Part shown: positions 35,861 to 44,843 of the stretch, piece by piece
Layout: each line of letters opens with the position of its first letter
How positions within the stretch are numbered: the first letter of the stretch is position 1
From: Gammaproteobacteria bacterium
Lineage (GTDB): Bacteria > Pseudomonadota > Gammaproteobacteria > Pseudomonadales > Azotimanducaceae
NCBI GenBank assembly: GCA_026706935.1
Contig: JAPOXV010000026.1
Span: 215,721 to 279,720 of the forward strand
Length of the DNA stretch: 64,000 nucleotides
Direction: 5' to 3'
Made by a program: the position numbers and the translations under genes
The notes under the pieces: model-generated
What the model was told of the DNA's origin: nothing
Database searches by the model: none
The model's input: the letters and a program-made list of their open reading frames with translations, nothing else

Positions 35861-36620
35861 ATACTTAGCAGGGAGTAGTTTGTTGATCAACACGTACAAC
35901 CACTTGCTCCTCTCAAGTCGAAACTTCATCGTACGGCTCTTACGCTTTAATACGAGAAAATTTCTGGTTCTTGTGAAATTGATTGTGGTTTTCTCGAGAC
36001 AGTTCTTGAGCTTTGTTAGTAATGACTCCGACACATATGAAGCGATGAATCGCAGACAGAGAGAGCAGCGGCGCGGACTAGGGCACCTTAATCTGATGAA
36101 TATCTGTCATCAAACCATGTAATCCACGCTCAATCACTGGCATCGAGCTTTCAGCACCGAGTAAAGCACCTAGCTAATTTCAAGAACGGGTCTTTTGGTA
36201 GGATATTCGCTGACAGTGGGACTGAACCCGTCCTAATTCGCGACCTAACGCGGAAAAAGCTACGGCCATATTAAAGTATCGGACGATGTTAAGCGAAAGC
36301 AGTCCGACTGCAATAAGCGCCAAACTACGACGCGAGACATACTTCGATCGAGCGCAATTCCTCTCTGGCTTTGAATGATTACGGCAAGTGCTTTCGATGC
36401 CGTATAGCGTGCTCCGAGGTAGCTAACCTCTGTGTTTGGAGGTCGATCGAGCTAAAACTCTAACTCTGAAGTAAATCGATCGGTCGAAATACTGTACAAA
36501 ACCCCTTGAAAATCAATTCAACTGACCTTATGTTTAAAGTATCGGATTAAAAACTGGTTCGATAGATTTCTAACTCGTTGCGATTGGTCGTAATGGGTGG
36601 CTTTATGAAGGAAAAATGAG
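35861..36620. other. 760-base intergenic region, nothing recognised
   Basis: Opposing frames of 90-105 codons cover 35759-36122 but overlap each other and the previous gene and lack family features. The start-proximal end carries the AAGGA ribosome site of the next gene (about 36607-36611). No RNA or terminator is apparent. Confidence 0.5.
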
Positions 36621-37286
36621 ATGTTATTAGGAGTACCTAGTTGGTTCGTAGGCGCTGCGGTCGGTCTACTTTTGGTTTCAATTACCAATGCACAGGAAGG
36701 TCCACGTTCACCTTCTAATTCACAACCACTGCAAGCGCCCCAGACAGCTTACGATGTCAACGATATTGAGGAGCTCTTCGTCGAAGGCGAACGACCGCGT
36801 GGCGAGGATATGAATATCCTGGAAATGGAGCGTGTCTACAGGTGGAAGGACACTGCAGCACGTAGTTTCAAAACCGGTCAGTACGAGAAAGCGTTTCCAC
36901 AGTTGTCGGTGCTTGCGCGTATGGGATTCAAAGATGCCCAGGCACGACTTTCATATATCTATCTACACGGATTAGGCGGTCAGCAGAAATCCAATATGGA
37001 AGCGCTGGGCTGGCTTGGAGTAGCAGCGACTGGAGAAACCCGACCCGCATACCGAAATATGTTCAAACAGATGATGGGTGAGATTCCGTCAGAACACCGT
37101 GAGATGGTCGATGCTCATGTGCAGTCCTATCGCGATAAGTACGGTTCTGAGGAGTTGGGTATCACGTGCGCTCGAAGCCGCACTGGTCATATATCGAAGT
37201 TCGTCTGCCGATACACTGCGGAGGCTCAGGAGATATTTATCTGGCGGAATTTGTACGCGTTTTTCAGGGGTACAGAAGGGGCTTAA
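36621..37286 (+). CDS. Exported Sel1/TPR-like repeat protein (paralogue of the gene at 56940)
   Basis: 221 residues with a signal peptide (cleavage near TNA|QEG) and AAGGA eight bases before the ATG. Residues about 75-150 are a Sel1-like helical repeat region (AARSFKTGQYEKAFPQLSVLARMGFKDAQARL, then EALGWLGVAATGE), a scaffold for protein contacts, probably in the periplasm. The same architecture and wording recur in the protein at 56940-57818, which is 70 residues longer at the N-terminus. Its stop overlaps the stop of the convergent pilus tip gene within TTAA, leaving no room for a terminator between them. Confidence 0.75.
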   Translation: MLLGVPSWFVGAAVGLLLVSITNAQEGPRSPSNSQPLQAPQTAYDVNDIEELFVEGERPRGEDMNILEMERVYRWKDTAARSFKTGQYEKAFPQLSVLARMGFKDAQARLSYIYLHGLGGQQKSNMEALGWLGVAATGETRPAYRNMFKQMMGEIPSEHREMVDAHVQSYRDKYGSEELGITCARSRTGHISKFVCRYTAEAQEIFIWRNLYAFFRGTEGA

Positions 37287-39667
37287 GGACCTAGTGGGTT
37301 TTCGCCACATACATAACCGGTGGTGCACGAAGCACCTACTTGATTAATGGGTCCTGGACAGATTCCCGTAACTTCGTTGAAGAAAACCTGCGTCGGATTA
37401 GCGCAGTAATTACCTGGTCCAAAGCAAGCACCAATGGAGCCCGTACACACCAAGTCGCGCTGGATATAGCACTCCGTTTCCGTGGTCACGATCGTCCAAT
37501 GCGGAGCGGGATTAGCATCTATGGGCACACCTCTGATCGGCTTTGCCGGACAGCTCCACTCGATCCGGTCTTCGTACTCGGTTTCAATCGGCGTCATCGT
37601 GGCACAGCAGCAGTCCGGATAGGTATTACCGTTAGCACAACTAACCGGTTTATCAGGACAGTCGCCACCGCATGTGACAACGGAATTGTCCCAACAGGTT
37701 TGTTGACATGCGCGCGTGATCGTACACTGCGTTTCCGATGATGTGACAAGATCGCACCCGACCTCACACGAAGTTGCTCCGAGTTCGCGTTTGACGATTG
37801 TTGGACAGTCGTCTGGATGTCGAACGGTAACTCCCTCACACGGGCACGTCTTCTGGCACGCGTAGTTGATCTCACATTCAGTCTCGGACAAGATGGTCCG
37901 CGTGTAGCCCGTTGGGCACGACGCCGGTCCTAGCTCTTGTTTATCTACCGCAGGACACGTCGCTGGGTGCGTTACAACTCCGCCGTCGCATGGACAGTTT
38001 CGCTCGCACGCATACGTGATATCACACTCCGTTGATGACACCATGCTACGAAGGTAGTCCGTGGGACACGTCGTCGGACCTAGTTCATCCTTTACGATCG
38101 TTGGACATACATCTGGGTGGGTCACCGTACCGCCGCCACACGGACATGCTTTTTGACACGCGTAGGTGATGTCGCAAGTGGTTTCAGCTACCTTGGTCCG
38201 TGTATACCCGCCAGGGCACGATGCCGGTCCTAATCCTTCTTTCACGACGGCTGGACAAGCCACCGGATGTGTGACGGTTCCACCGCCGCACGGGCAGGTT
38301 TGCTGACATTCATGCGTGACCATACAGGCCGTCTCTGCGACCTTCACCTTGGTGTACGGACTCGTACAGGATGATGCACCAAGTTCAGTCTTGTCGACAG
38401 CAGGGCACGTACCATCGGCCTCGCGAACTGCACCACAAGGGCAAGCGTCCGGATTACAAGCCGCGTCAATCTCACACAACCCGGGAACTTCAATTAGGCT
38501 AAAGCCCGTCGAACATGAGGTCGGTCCAGTTCGCGCAAGCGTTGCGCATGCGTCAAATGGACATACACTCGGACAGCCGCTCGGGCAGGATTTGAGAGCC
38601 ACGGAAGGACAGTCCGCGAGTGATGGCGCAAAACCACCGCAGAGACAACCGACCGGACAAGCCGTCGCGAGCGGCACGTTAGAGCCGTCTGCGCAGTCTT
38701 TGCAATCGGTGGCACGATTGGTGACTAACGTACCGTCGCCGCATGTAGGTTGTATGGGGCAGCTATTTACGATCGGAATGTTCGATCCGTCCCAACAGTC
38801 CTTGCATTCCGCAGCACGATCCGCGACCAACGTTCCGTCGCCACAACTTTCAAGAACAGGCCGTTCAGGACATGTCCCGCTAATATGGATATTCGAACCG
38901 TCCCAGCAGTCCTTACATTGCATTGAACGATCTGAAACCGAAGTACCGTCGTCGCAATACTGGAGAGGTGGTGGCGGCAGTGGTGTTCCACTCCCTACCA
39001 AGCGCCATTCGCGATCCAGGACCGAAGTGCTTGGCTCTATGCGTACGCACGTAACCGGGCGACCGGTCGCGTCAACCGCAATTCCGCCGCTATGAACGCC
39101 GTCAGGCGGAAGACACGGTTCACCGACTCTAACGATCGCGCCAGATCCAAAATTGAGACGATCCTTGAGGGTCGTCCCAAACGGACCCGAGACGTGCATG
39201 GAATGGCGTTGCACCAGTGTTTCAAGTGAATCGGTTTGAACAGGTCGATAGGTGATGCGAAATCCACCCGATTCAGCGACGTATGCCGCTTTACCGGCTA
39301 GTTTTTGAACGATTTGCGATGCTTGTGCTTTGTTATCCACAACCGTTGTTAGAAGCTGATCGGTGCCTACAAGCTGCAGTTCGTAAGGCCGTCCTACACC
39401 GTTGCGGTGGGCTGAGCTCGCCGAATGCACCTTGATGCCAGGCATCAGCACTTGCATTACTGTATAGTCGATTGGACCGGTATAACCGGCACGTCGATAG
39501 GCGCGTTCCGCTTCATGCATTCGGGTAAATCCCGACACCGTGCCCCACACCGCCGTGTAGTGCTCGGCGATGCGGAAGCCGTAGTTCAAGGTCGCGATCA
39601 CGGTACCAACAACGAAGAGTCCAATCAGCGCATCGATGAGGATCGCGCCACGTTGACGCTGTTTCAA
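37283..39667 (-). CDS. PilV-position minor pilin with a long cysteine-rich repeat stalk
   Basis: 794 residues. The N-terminus is a type IV prepilin: short basic leader, cleavage after Gly7 (RQRG|AILID), hydrophobic helix; position 5 of the mature protein is Asp instead of the usual Glu. Residues 30-235 are a pilin-like globular part. Residues 238-337 hold three CGDGT...CKDCWDGSN repeats, and residues 409-657 five repeats of almost exactly 50 residues, each with six Cys. The rest is also Cys-rich (over 60 Cys in total), implying a rigid disulfide-stabilised stalk formed in the periplasm. The position at the operon end matches PilV of R64, the tip adhesin whose C-terminus sets recipient specificity. 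The start is a TTG 9 bases after the previous stop. Confidence 0.82.
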   Translation of the reverse strand: MKQRQRGAILIDALIGLFVVGTVIATLNYGFRIAEHYTAVWGTVSGFTRMHEAERAYRRAGYTGPIDYTVMQVLMPGIKVHSASSAHRNGVGRPYELQLVGTDQLLTTVVDNKAQASQIVQKLAGKAAYVAESGGFRITYRPVQTDSLETLVQRHSMHVSGPFGTTLKDRLNFGSGAIVRVGEPCLPPDGVHSGGIAVDATGRPVTCVRIEPSTSVLDREWRLVGSGTPLPPPPLQYCDDGTSVSDRSMQCKDCWDGSNIHISGTCPERPVLESCGDGTLVADRAAECKDCWDGSNIPIVNSCPIQPTCGDGTLVTNRATDCKDCADGSNVPLATACPVGCLCGGFAPSLADCPSVALKSCPSGCPSVCPFDACATLARTGPTSCSTGFSLIEVPGLCEIDAACNPDACPCGAVREADGTCPAVDKTELGASSCTSPYTKVKVAETACMVTHECQQTCPCGGGTVTHPVACPAVVKEGLGPASCPGGYTRTKVAETTCDITYACQKACPCGGGTVTHPDVCPTIVKDELGPTTCPTDYLRSMVSSTECDITYACERNCPCDGGVVTHPATCPAVDKQELGPASCPTGYTRTILSETECEINYACQKTCPCEGVTVRHPDDCPTIVKRELGATSCEVGCDLVTSSETQCTITRACQQTCWDNSVVTCGGDCPDKPVSCANGNTYPDCCCATMTPIETEYEDRIEWSCPAKPIRGVPIDANPAPHWTIVTTETECYIQRDLVCTGSIGACFGPGNYCANPTQVFFNEVTGICPGPINQVGASCTTGYVCGENPLGP
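37697..38446 (-). repeat. Five tandem 150-bp units encoding six-Cys 50-residue repeats
   Basis: Coding repeat inside the PilV-like gene. Units begin at CPC residues 409, 458, 508, 558 and 608, a period of 49-50 codons. Each unit has the pattern CPC, a Cys-Pro after 10-11 residues, then three more Cys, and THP, LGP.SC and AC markers. Units 2 to 4 are closest to each other, so they are likely younger duplications. Confidence 0.85.
38657..38956 (-). repeat. Three tandem coding repeats of the CGDGT...CKDCWDGSN type
   Basis: Residues 238-337 of the PilV-like protein hold three units of about 34-37 residues, each with four Cys at equal spacing. They are unrelated to the 50-residue units that follow, so the stalk is built from two repeat families. 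Confidence 0.8.
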
Positions 39668-39676
39668 TTCAGCGAC

Positions 39677-40276
39677 TTAATAAGCCTGCCAAACCCCACC
39701 GTGACAACGCATGAGGTTGCCCGTCGTATCGACGGCAAATCCCGCACCCGTGCACGAATCGCCAGTAGCGACGGTCGTCGCGATCCAAAGGGGTCGTTGC
39801 ATCTTGTTGGTGCCATCGGTGAGAAGCGTTTGCCGCATCAGAGTGATACCGCCAGGCGTGGGTACTGCGACGGTTATCCGGAAGCCATCCGTTACTGCGG
39901 CGTAGCTCCCTCTGGCACCGAACTCCCGTGTGACCGACCGCGCATGGGATTCTGTCCTGACATGAGTTGTGAGGGCTACGTTCCCACCCAATATCGCGAG
40001 TGTGTAGCGACCGCCTTCGCCGTTGCTACCGGCTTGCATCGGATCGACGGAATCGATCTGCAACAGCGGCAGGTACGGCGTCAGATCCGTAAACGACGCA
40101 GGCCACCTTGAGACGTTCTCTGCACGATAGGCGTAAAGACCTTCGATTAGCGTTAGGTAGCCTTCGACGGTTCGTCGTGACGCGTCGAGTTCTTCCATCG
40201 TGCGCCAGTAATGCGTACCTAGCGCGACCACCGTAAACAGAACGCCAACGAGCAGGATACCGCCGAACGTCTGCAT
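39677..40276 (-). CDS. Minor pilin-like protein of the type IVb pilus operon
   Basis: 199 residues with a prepilin-type N-terminus: MQTFGG followed by a hydrophobic helix (ILLVGVLFTVVALG), then a long helix (LDASRRTVEGYLTLIEGLYAYR) and a beta-rich domain ending in CHGGVWQAY, the usual close of type IVb minor pilins. The Glu5 of classical pilins is missing, so processing may be atypical. The ATG follows the previous stop directly. It is probably a pilus tip or initiation subunit. Confidence 0.75.
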   Translation of the reverse strand: MQTFGGILLVGVLFTVVALGTHYWRTMEELDASRRTVEGYLTLIEGLYAYRAENVSRWPASFTDLTPYLPLLQIDSVDPMQAGSNGEGGRYTLAILGGNVALTTHVRTESHARSVTREFGARGSYAAVTDGFRITVAVPTPGGITLMRQTLLTDGTNKMQRPLWIATTVATGDSCTGAGFAVDTTGNLMRCHGGVWQAY

Positions 40277-40708
40277 CTAAGGACAAATCCTTGAATCGAA
40301 GACCGCGTCGAAGAACTCATGAGTCCGATCGCCACCTGGGATGGGTAATCGAAAGGTGTGCGAACGTGTGACGTTGGATCCGCCGTCGACTTTGAATACC
40401 GTGACCGATGATTGCCGGTTCGCATCACCATCGAACGAAATGCGCCAGTTCGCCTCGTTTTCTATGACCGGGAACCGCTGACCTGCGCTAGTCAGCGATC
40501 CTCGCACCACACTCAGTGAAAGCGCACTACCTGGAAGGGTGCAGCGGGAGTCTGTCATGAGATCGTGGTACGCAAGCGCGATCGCCTGGAGGTTTTGCGT
40601 CTCCCGGCGATCATTCAACGCGTCGTCGATCGCCCATGCGCTCGCGACGAGAATGCCGCTGAGCGCAATGGATAGGGCGACCGCCAGCGTCACCGACCAA
40701 ACCGACAC
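40277..40708 (-). CDS. Small pilin-like membrane protein
   Basis: 143 residues from a GTG start 11 bases after the pilin stop. One N-terminal hydrophobic segment (about 5-26) is followed by a periplasmic domain with a Cys pair (residues near CTLPG and RICP) that could form a disulfide loop like the one of type IVb pilins. There is no clear prepilin cleavage site. Between pilin and minor pilin genes it is best read as a pseudopilin-like assembly factor. Confidence 0.65.
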   Translation of the reverse strand: MSVWSVTLAVALSIALSGILVASAWAIDDALNDRRETQNLQAIALAYHDLMTDSRCTLPGSALSLSVVRGSLTSAGQRFPVIENEANWRISFDGDANRQSSVTVFKVDGGSNVTRSHTFRLPIPGGDRTHEFFDAVFDSRICP

Positions 40709-40719
40709 CTGACGTGTGT

Positions 40720-41259
40720 TTACTTGATGATGAGCGTGAGCGCACCCGCCGCAGAGCAGACCGCGCCCGCTTTGAAGCCTGATACCTGCTCGTCCGCGGT
40801 GGTAGTCGCGGTCGTGCCGGGATCGTCGGTAAACGAACCCATCAATGCGATACAGTCTTCCTGCGTAGGCGTGGTATACACGATGGTTGCATCAGCGCCA
40901 CCTGTGGTAGTCGCGATCGTGGTCGACAGCCCATACGCGTTGACGCCGTTGCTCCCACTCAACGACATCCCACCAATGGAATAGCCGTTGTCGACCAGGA
41001 CCTTCACGTTCGTCAGGTTGGTATAGAGACCACCTTGGGCGAACGACGAACGAAACTGTCGAGCGCTGGAGGCTAAAGCGTTGACTTCATTCAATGCACG
41101 GGTCTGATTCGCGCTTGTTTGCGTGTCAGTGAACGCCAGAAACGCGATCACCGCGATGATCGCAATGGCACCAACCGCGAGACTCATCTCTAAGAGCGAG
41201 TAACCTCTCTGGCGTGCCGCCGCGAACACAGCGCGGCGAGTTGTGGATGAAAAATCCAT
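40720..41259 (-). CDS. Major type IVb pilin (PilS-like)
   Basis: About 179 residues from the ATG at 41259, chosen because GGAG lies six bases upstream; a TTG 12 bases earlier is also open. The leader (about 19 residues, basic) ends at RQRG|YSLLEM, with the classical Glu5 and a hydrophobic helix (LAVGAIAIIAVIAFLAF). The mature part is Thr/Ala-rich with two Cys (EDCIALM and AVCSAAG) that close the C-terminal disulfide loop. The long leader and Tyr/non-Phe first residue are marks of type IVb pilins. The gene sits right after the platform gene, as pilS does in R64. It should be the fibre subunit; no prepilin peptidase gene is in the window. Confidence 0.88.
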   Translation of the reverse strand: MDFSSTTRRAVFAAARQRGYSLLEMSLAVGAIAIIAVIAFLAFTDTQTSANQTRALNEVNALASSARQFRSSFAQGGLYTNLTNVKVLVDNGYSIGGMSLSGSNGVNAYGLSTTIATTTGGADATIVYTTPTQEDCIALMGSFTDDPGTTATTTADEQVSGFKAGAVCSAAGALTLIIK

Positions 41260-41277
41260 AAATTGCTCCAAATAGGA

Positions 41278-42345
41278 CTAGAAAACGCCGACTTGAGACG
41301 CAACGGTCTGTGCGGCGTTGAACAGGCCGTGGAACATGAGGACGAGAAAGCCAGCGGCCGTCGCCATGAAGATGAACTTCAAGCCACGGGCACGCACGGC
41401 ATAGTGATTAACGAGTTGGGCTTCCTGCATCGCTGCGAGTGTCTCGAACGCGTTGGGATAACGCGTGCGGTCCTCACCGGGCACGAGCGCTTCGAGCAGC
41501 TCTGCAATATCAGCCGGTAGGAGTCGATCCGCAAGACTTACGGCATACGCGCGACCGTCGGTAACGTCTCGCGTCGCCAACGGAATCATGTGCCAGACAT
41601 ACGTCGAACGGTAGGCGTCCGCGAATGCCTGTAGGGTCTGCAGATGAGTTGCGCCTTGGCGCGTCATGGACGCACCTAAGCGACAGTACGCGATGGCGAT
41701 CTGATCAAGCCAGTCGCGATTGAACAGGGTCAAAAGCCAGCGATGCTGGGTCAGACGAGATCGCCCCCACCAGCAAAAGGCGACAAACACCGCGATGAAA
41801 ATGCCGATGGCAGGACCGAACGACTGCAGGAATGTTGCTACCATGTGAAGTGGCATCGCCTCGCGTGCGGCATCGTCCTGCACGATGTCGGAAAGCAGTT
41901 TGGGTGATGCGGTGACCATACCCACCGCCACGGATGCTGGCACGAGCTGAAACGCGGTCGGTTTGAAAACACCTGTAAAAAAGGTCCGTGACTGACGTTC
42001 TTCGTCCGTAAGTTCCGCTAGCGCGTCAGTCAGTGTGCCATTCTGTTCCGCGACGCATAGGATGCCAGCATCTGTAGGCGGTAAGTAACCGCTTTCGGCG
42101 AAACCTTCACTCGCAAGGCGTCCTGAACGTGCCGCATCGGCGCCGTATTGGGCAAGCTGCCTAACGCCGTTGGGGAGTTGTGCCTTGTCCTTCAGCATCT
42201 GGCAGATGGTCAGCAATCGAACGCCGCCTCGCGTCTGCGCAGCAAGGATCTTGTAAAACATCGTGCGCGAAGTCGAGTCGACCTCGACGTGGCTGCGCCA
42301 CCAGTTTCGGATCGTTCTAGCTAACGCCACAAGCTGACCTTTCAT
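41278..42345 (-). CDS. Inner-membrane platform protein of a type IVb pilus (PilR/GspF-like)
   Basis: 355 residues with the T2SF/GspF layout: two cytoplasmic helical domains separated by membrane segments (about residues 185-207 IGIFIAVFVAFCWWG and a C-terminal one near 335-350). The ILCVAEQNGTLTDALAEL motif in the first domain and its weak partner in the second are hallmarks. It anchors the extension ATPase and works as the assembly base. It overlaps the upstream ATPase gene by 29 bases, hence coupled. Confidence 0.87.
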   Translation of the reverse strand: MKGQLVALARTIRNWWRSHVEVDSTSRTMFYKILAAQTRGGVRLLTICQMLKDKAQLPNGVRQLAQYGADAARSGRLASEGFAESGYLPPTDAGILCVAEQNGTLTDALAELTDEERQSRTFFTGVFKPTAFQLVPASVAVGMVTASPKLLSDIVQDDAAREAMPLHMVATFLQSFGPAIGIFIAVFVAFCWWGRSRLTQHRWLLTLFNRDWLDQIAIAYCRLGASMTRQGATHLQTLQAFADAYRSTYVWHMIPLATRDVTDGRAYAVSLADRLLPADIAELLEALVPGEDRTRYPNAFETLAAMQEAQLVNHYAVRARGLKFIFMATAAGFLVLMFHGLFNAAQTVASQVGVF

Positions 42346-44014
42346 CTAGGTTTGATCGTGACTGTGCTAACCCACCGACCGGTTGAACGTCATCAGAACC
42401 GATACGTCCAATGATCTCTTCGGTGAGAACCGGATCGAGCAGTCCTTGTTGGATCTTGGTGACCGCATGCGCGGCTTTACTCACCATCCCGCTGTCTCGC
42501 ATACACGCCGCTAATCCCGCAAGATCGTGATCGCGAATGAACTGTCGTGCCGGATGAGCTACGTCACGCGGGAATGCCATCACTTCTGCGACCACCGTCT
42601 GTCCGCTGATGCCTCGGGTGCAATGTGTGCACCCATCTGGATTGTGAAAACACAACCTGTCTGTCTGATATTTCTCCCGCAAGCGGCTCAAAAGCTCGCC
42701 ATCCTCGAGTTGTGTCGTGCAACAGTGTTCGCACACAATGGGAACCAAGCTTTGGTTGATGACCCCGTTCAGAAAACCGGGCTGCGCGAGCAGGTTGACG
42801 TCGATACCAAGGTGCTCGAGCCGTGAAATCGTGGTCAGGCACGAGTGCGAGTGCACGGTACCCCAAACTCGCTTACCTTGGAGCGACATGTCGATCGTTG
42901 CGGTTGCGGACTGGCGATCACGGACTTCACCAATGAACAGCGTGTCTGGATTCTGTCGGACCAGACCGCCCAACATTCCGCGAAACCGACTCTCAGCGCC
43001 TTCGGCGTAGTGGTCGAATTCCACGTGGGTCACGTGATCGAACTCGATCTCGATGGGATCGGCGATTTCGATGATCATCTCGGTATCGGGCATCCCTGCC
43101 ATCAGCGAGGTCAGCGTGGTTGACTTCCCGGAGTTCGTTTCCCCCGATATCACGGCGAGACCTCCGGCACTCCATTGGAGTTCCTCGATCTGGCGTTGTT
43201 GAGGGGCGCTGTACCCTAGATCGGCAAGCGGAGGCAGGAACTTCGGATCGCGCAGCCGCAGTACGATGGAGTTGCCGCGAACGTCACGCATGGAATTCGC
43301 ACGGACGCGTATACCGCCGAACCCGAACGCCGTGTCCGTGGTCGCGTTCTCTTCATACTGACCTTCGCGTGCAAGCGACCAAAGCGCTCGCGCCATCTCG
43401 AGACCATCTTGCCTCGAGATTTCGGAATGCAGGTAACGCACGCCGTGCGTACGAAAGTGAATCTGGGTACGGTCCGTGTGGATGGCGATGTAGACATCGC
43501 TTGACTTTCGCCCGATCGCATCGTGCAGGACCATCTCGACCAGGTCGTTGTGTGATACCGATTCATGTTGGGTTCGAACCGCCTGACTGCGTAGTTTGCT
43601 GTACGCCATGAGCGAAATCGACCTCGCCTCAGCGCGCCCGATTTCCTTTCGAACGAGGTCTAGGAGCTGTTCGAGCGCTCGTACCCTTGCCGGATCTTCG
43701 ACGTGAAAGACCACCCCGTCCCGCGACACGAATACTTTTAAGGTTTGCATCGATGCGAGCGCGGCTCTGAGCTCAGAATGGGAGGTACACGCGTCCACCA
43801 CTGTGCTGAATTCGCCTTCGGATGGGTCTTTCGTAGGCGTCGGCTCAACGTTGCCGAACATCGAAGGGTCTCTTTCGTGGTCGTCTGCTGAATCGGACGC
43901 CAGTTCAATCGCGTCCTTCGCGACGGGCAGTGCAACATCCGCTCCCTTCTCCGCCTCCAGAGAGGGTGTGCGCAACTCGGGCGCGTTCCGTCGTTTAGAA
44001 AAAATGGACTTCAC
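42317..44014 (-). CDS. Pilus assembly ATPase (PilQ of R64 / PilB-GspE type)
   Basis: About 565 residues from the GTG at 44014, with GGGGA six bases upstream and 20 bases overlap with the previous gene; a longer frame to 44299 codes low-complexity sequence and is unlikely. The Walker A loop GETNSGKSTT (about residues 290-299), the Asp-box/Walker B LFIGEVRD and the His box around TVHSHS are present. A zinc-binding four-Cys finger (CEHC...CTHC) follows at about 427-460, usual for extension-type secretion ATPases. It powers pilin polymerisation from the cytoplasm. The first 110 residues are acidic and disordered. No retraction (PilT-type) ATPase is in the operon, as in R64. Confidence 0.9.
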   Translation of the reverse strand: MKSIFSKRRNAPELRTPSLEAEKGADVALPVAKDAIELASDSADDHERDPSMFGNVEPTPTKDPSEGEFSTVVDACTSHSELRAALASMQTLKVFVSRDGVVFHVEDPARVRALEQLLDLVRKEIGRAEARSISLMAYSKLRSQAVRTQHESVSHNDLVEMVLHDAIGRKSSDVYIAIHTDRTQIHFRTHGVRYLHSEISRQDGLEMARALWSLAREGQYEENATTDTAFGFGGIRVRANSMRDVRGNSIVLRLRDPKFLPPLADLGYSAPQQRQIEELQWSAGGLAVISGETNSGKSTTLTSLMAGMPDTEMIIEIADPIEIEFDHVTHVEFDHYAEGAESRFRGMLGGLVRQNPDTLFIGEVRDRQSATATIDMSLQGKRVWGTVHSHSCLTTISRLEHLGIDVNLLAQPGFLNGVINQSLVPIVCEHCCTTQLEDGELLSRLREKYQTDRLCFHNPDGCTHCTRGISGQTVVAEVMAFPRDVAHPARQFIRDHDLAGLAACMRDSGMVSKAAHAVTKIQQGLLDPVLTEEIIGRIGSDDVQPVGGLAQSRSNLDERSACGVS

Positions 44015-44843
44015 GCCGTTCCCCGTTGACGTCAACGACGAGGTATCTGCCGGATACATCCGTTGCGACGGCCATGACGGTGACGGTATCCGGTCCGGTG
44101 CGCCACTGCTCGCCGACGTATGTGACCGCTCGCGTGTCCGTCGTGAGGTGTCGCCAGCCGATCCTGTGACCGCGTGAGTCCTTGACGACGTAGACGGGTC
44201 GCCAGGCATCAAATCCACTCTCATCCTGCTTGTCCGCCTTTGAGGTCGACGCGTCGTTCGGTGGCGTCTGGATCGAAGGTACCGTTGAACTGGTAGCAAC
44301 GCTCTGTTGCTTCTGCTCGTGAAGCTCGTTTGTCTGTTGGGCGATCATGGTTGCAACGATCTTATCGAGCGAAGCGTCGTTGAGTAATTCAGTCCCGGCT
44401 CGTCCAAACCCGGCAACTTGCTCCGCCGCTTCAAGCGTCGAGTGAATGGCGAGCGCTAGGCGTTTTCTTTCTGCGAGTCGCGCGAGCGTTGCTTCGTGCC
44501 GTAAACGCGGCGTTTGGTGGACTTTCCGGAGCAGCTCGTCGAGCGTGATCGGCGCTGCCACTTCGATGGCCTTTGAAGGTGTTTCTTCAGACACATCGTT
44601 CTGATCGGACACCTCACTACCTGACGCTGTAGCCGCTGTAGACTCCACTCGGTCGGTTTCGGCTTTGCTCTGAACGGTGCTAACCGACTCTGTTGACTCA
44701 GGAGTCGCGTTGAGCTCGTATGGTGACTCGGTTTCAACAACCTCTAACGCTTGAAGCTCACGGTCTATACCTGCCGTGAGTTGCCCGGACGCCAAGGTGG
44801 ACACGCTCACTAAAAGGGTTGCAACCGGTATCGTCCACATCAT
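43995..44843 (-). CDS. PilP-like periplasmic pilus assembly protein
   Basis: 282 residues from the ATG at 44843, which overlaps the previous stop by four bases (ATGA) and opens a signal peptide (MMWTIPVATLLVSVSTLASGQ). The middle is low-complexity Ser/Thr/Glu; the C-terminal 70 residues form a small beta domain (WRPVYVVKDSRGHRIGWRHL... TVMAVATDVSGRYLVV), like PilP of R64-type systems, which links inner-membrane parts with the secretin. The assignment rests on position, size and domain layout more than on sequence identity. Confidence 0.7.
   Translation of the reverse strand: MMWTIPVATLLVSVSTLASGQLTAGIDRELQALEVVETESPYELNATPESTESVSTVQSKAETDRVESTAATASGSEVSDQNDVSEETPSKAIEVAAPITLDELLRKVHQTPRLRHEATLARLAERKRLALAIHSTLEAAEQVAGFGRAGTELLNDASLDKIVATMIAQQTNELHEQKQQSVATSSTVPSIQTPPNDASTSKADKQDESGFDAWRPVYVVKDSRGHRIGWRHLTTDTRAVTYVGEQWRTGPDTVTVMAVATDVSGRYLVVDVNGERREVHFF

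Noticed and set aside
35759-36122. Opposite 91- and 105-codon frames after the orphan gene
   Set aside because: They overlap each other and the upstream gene and have no protein-family signs.
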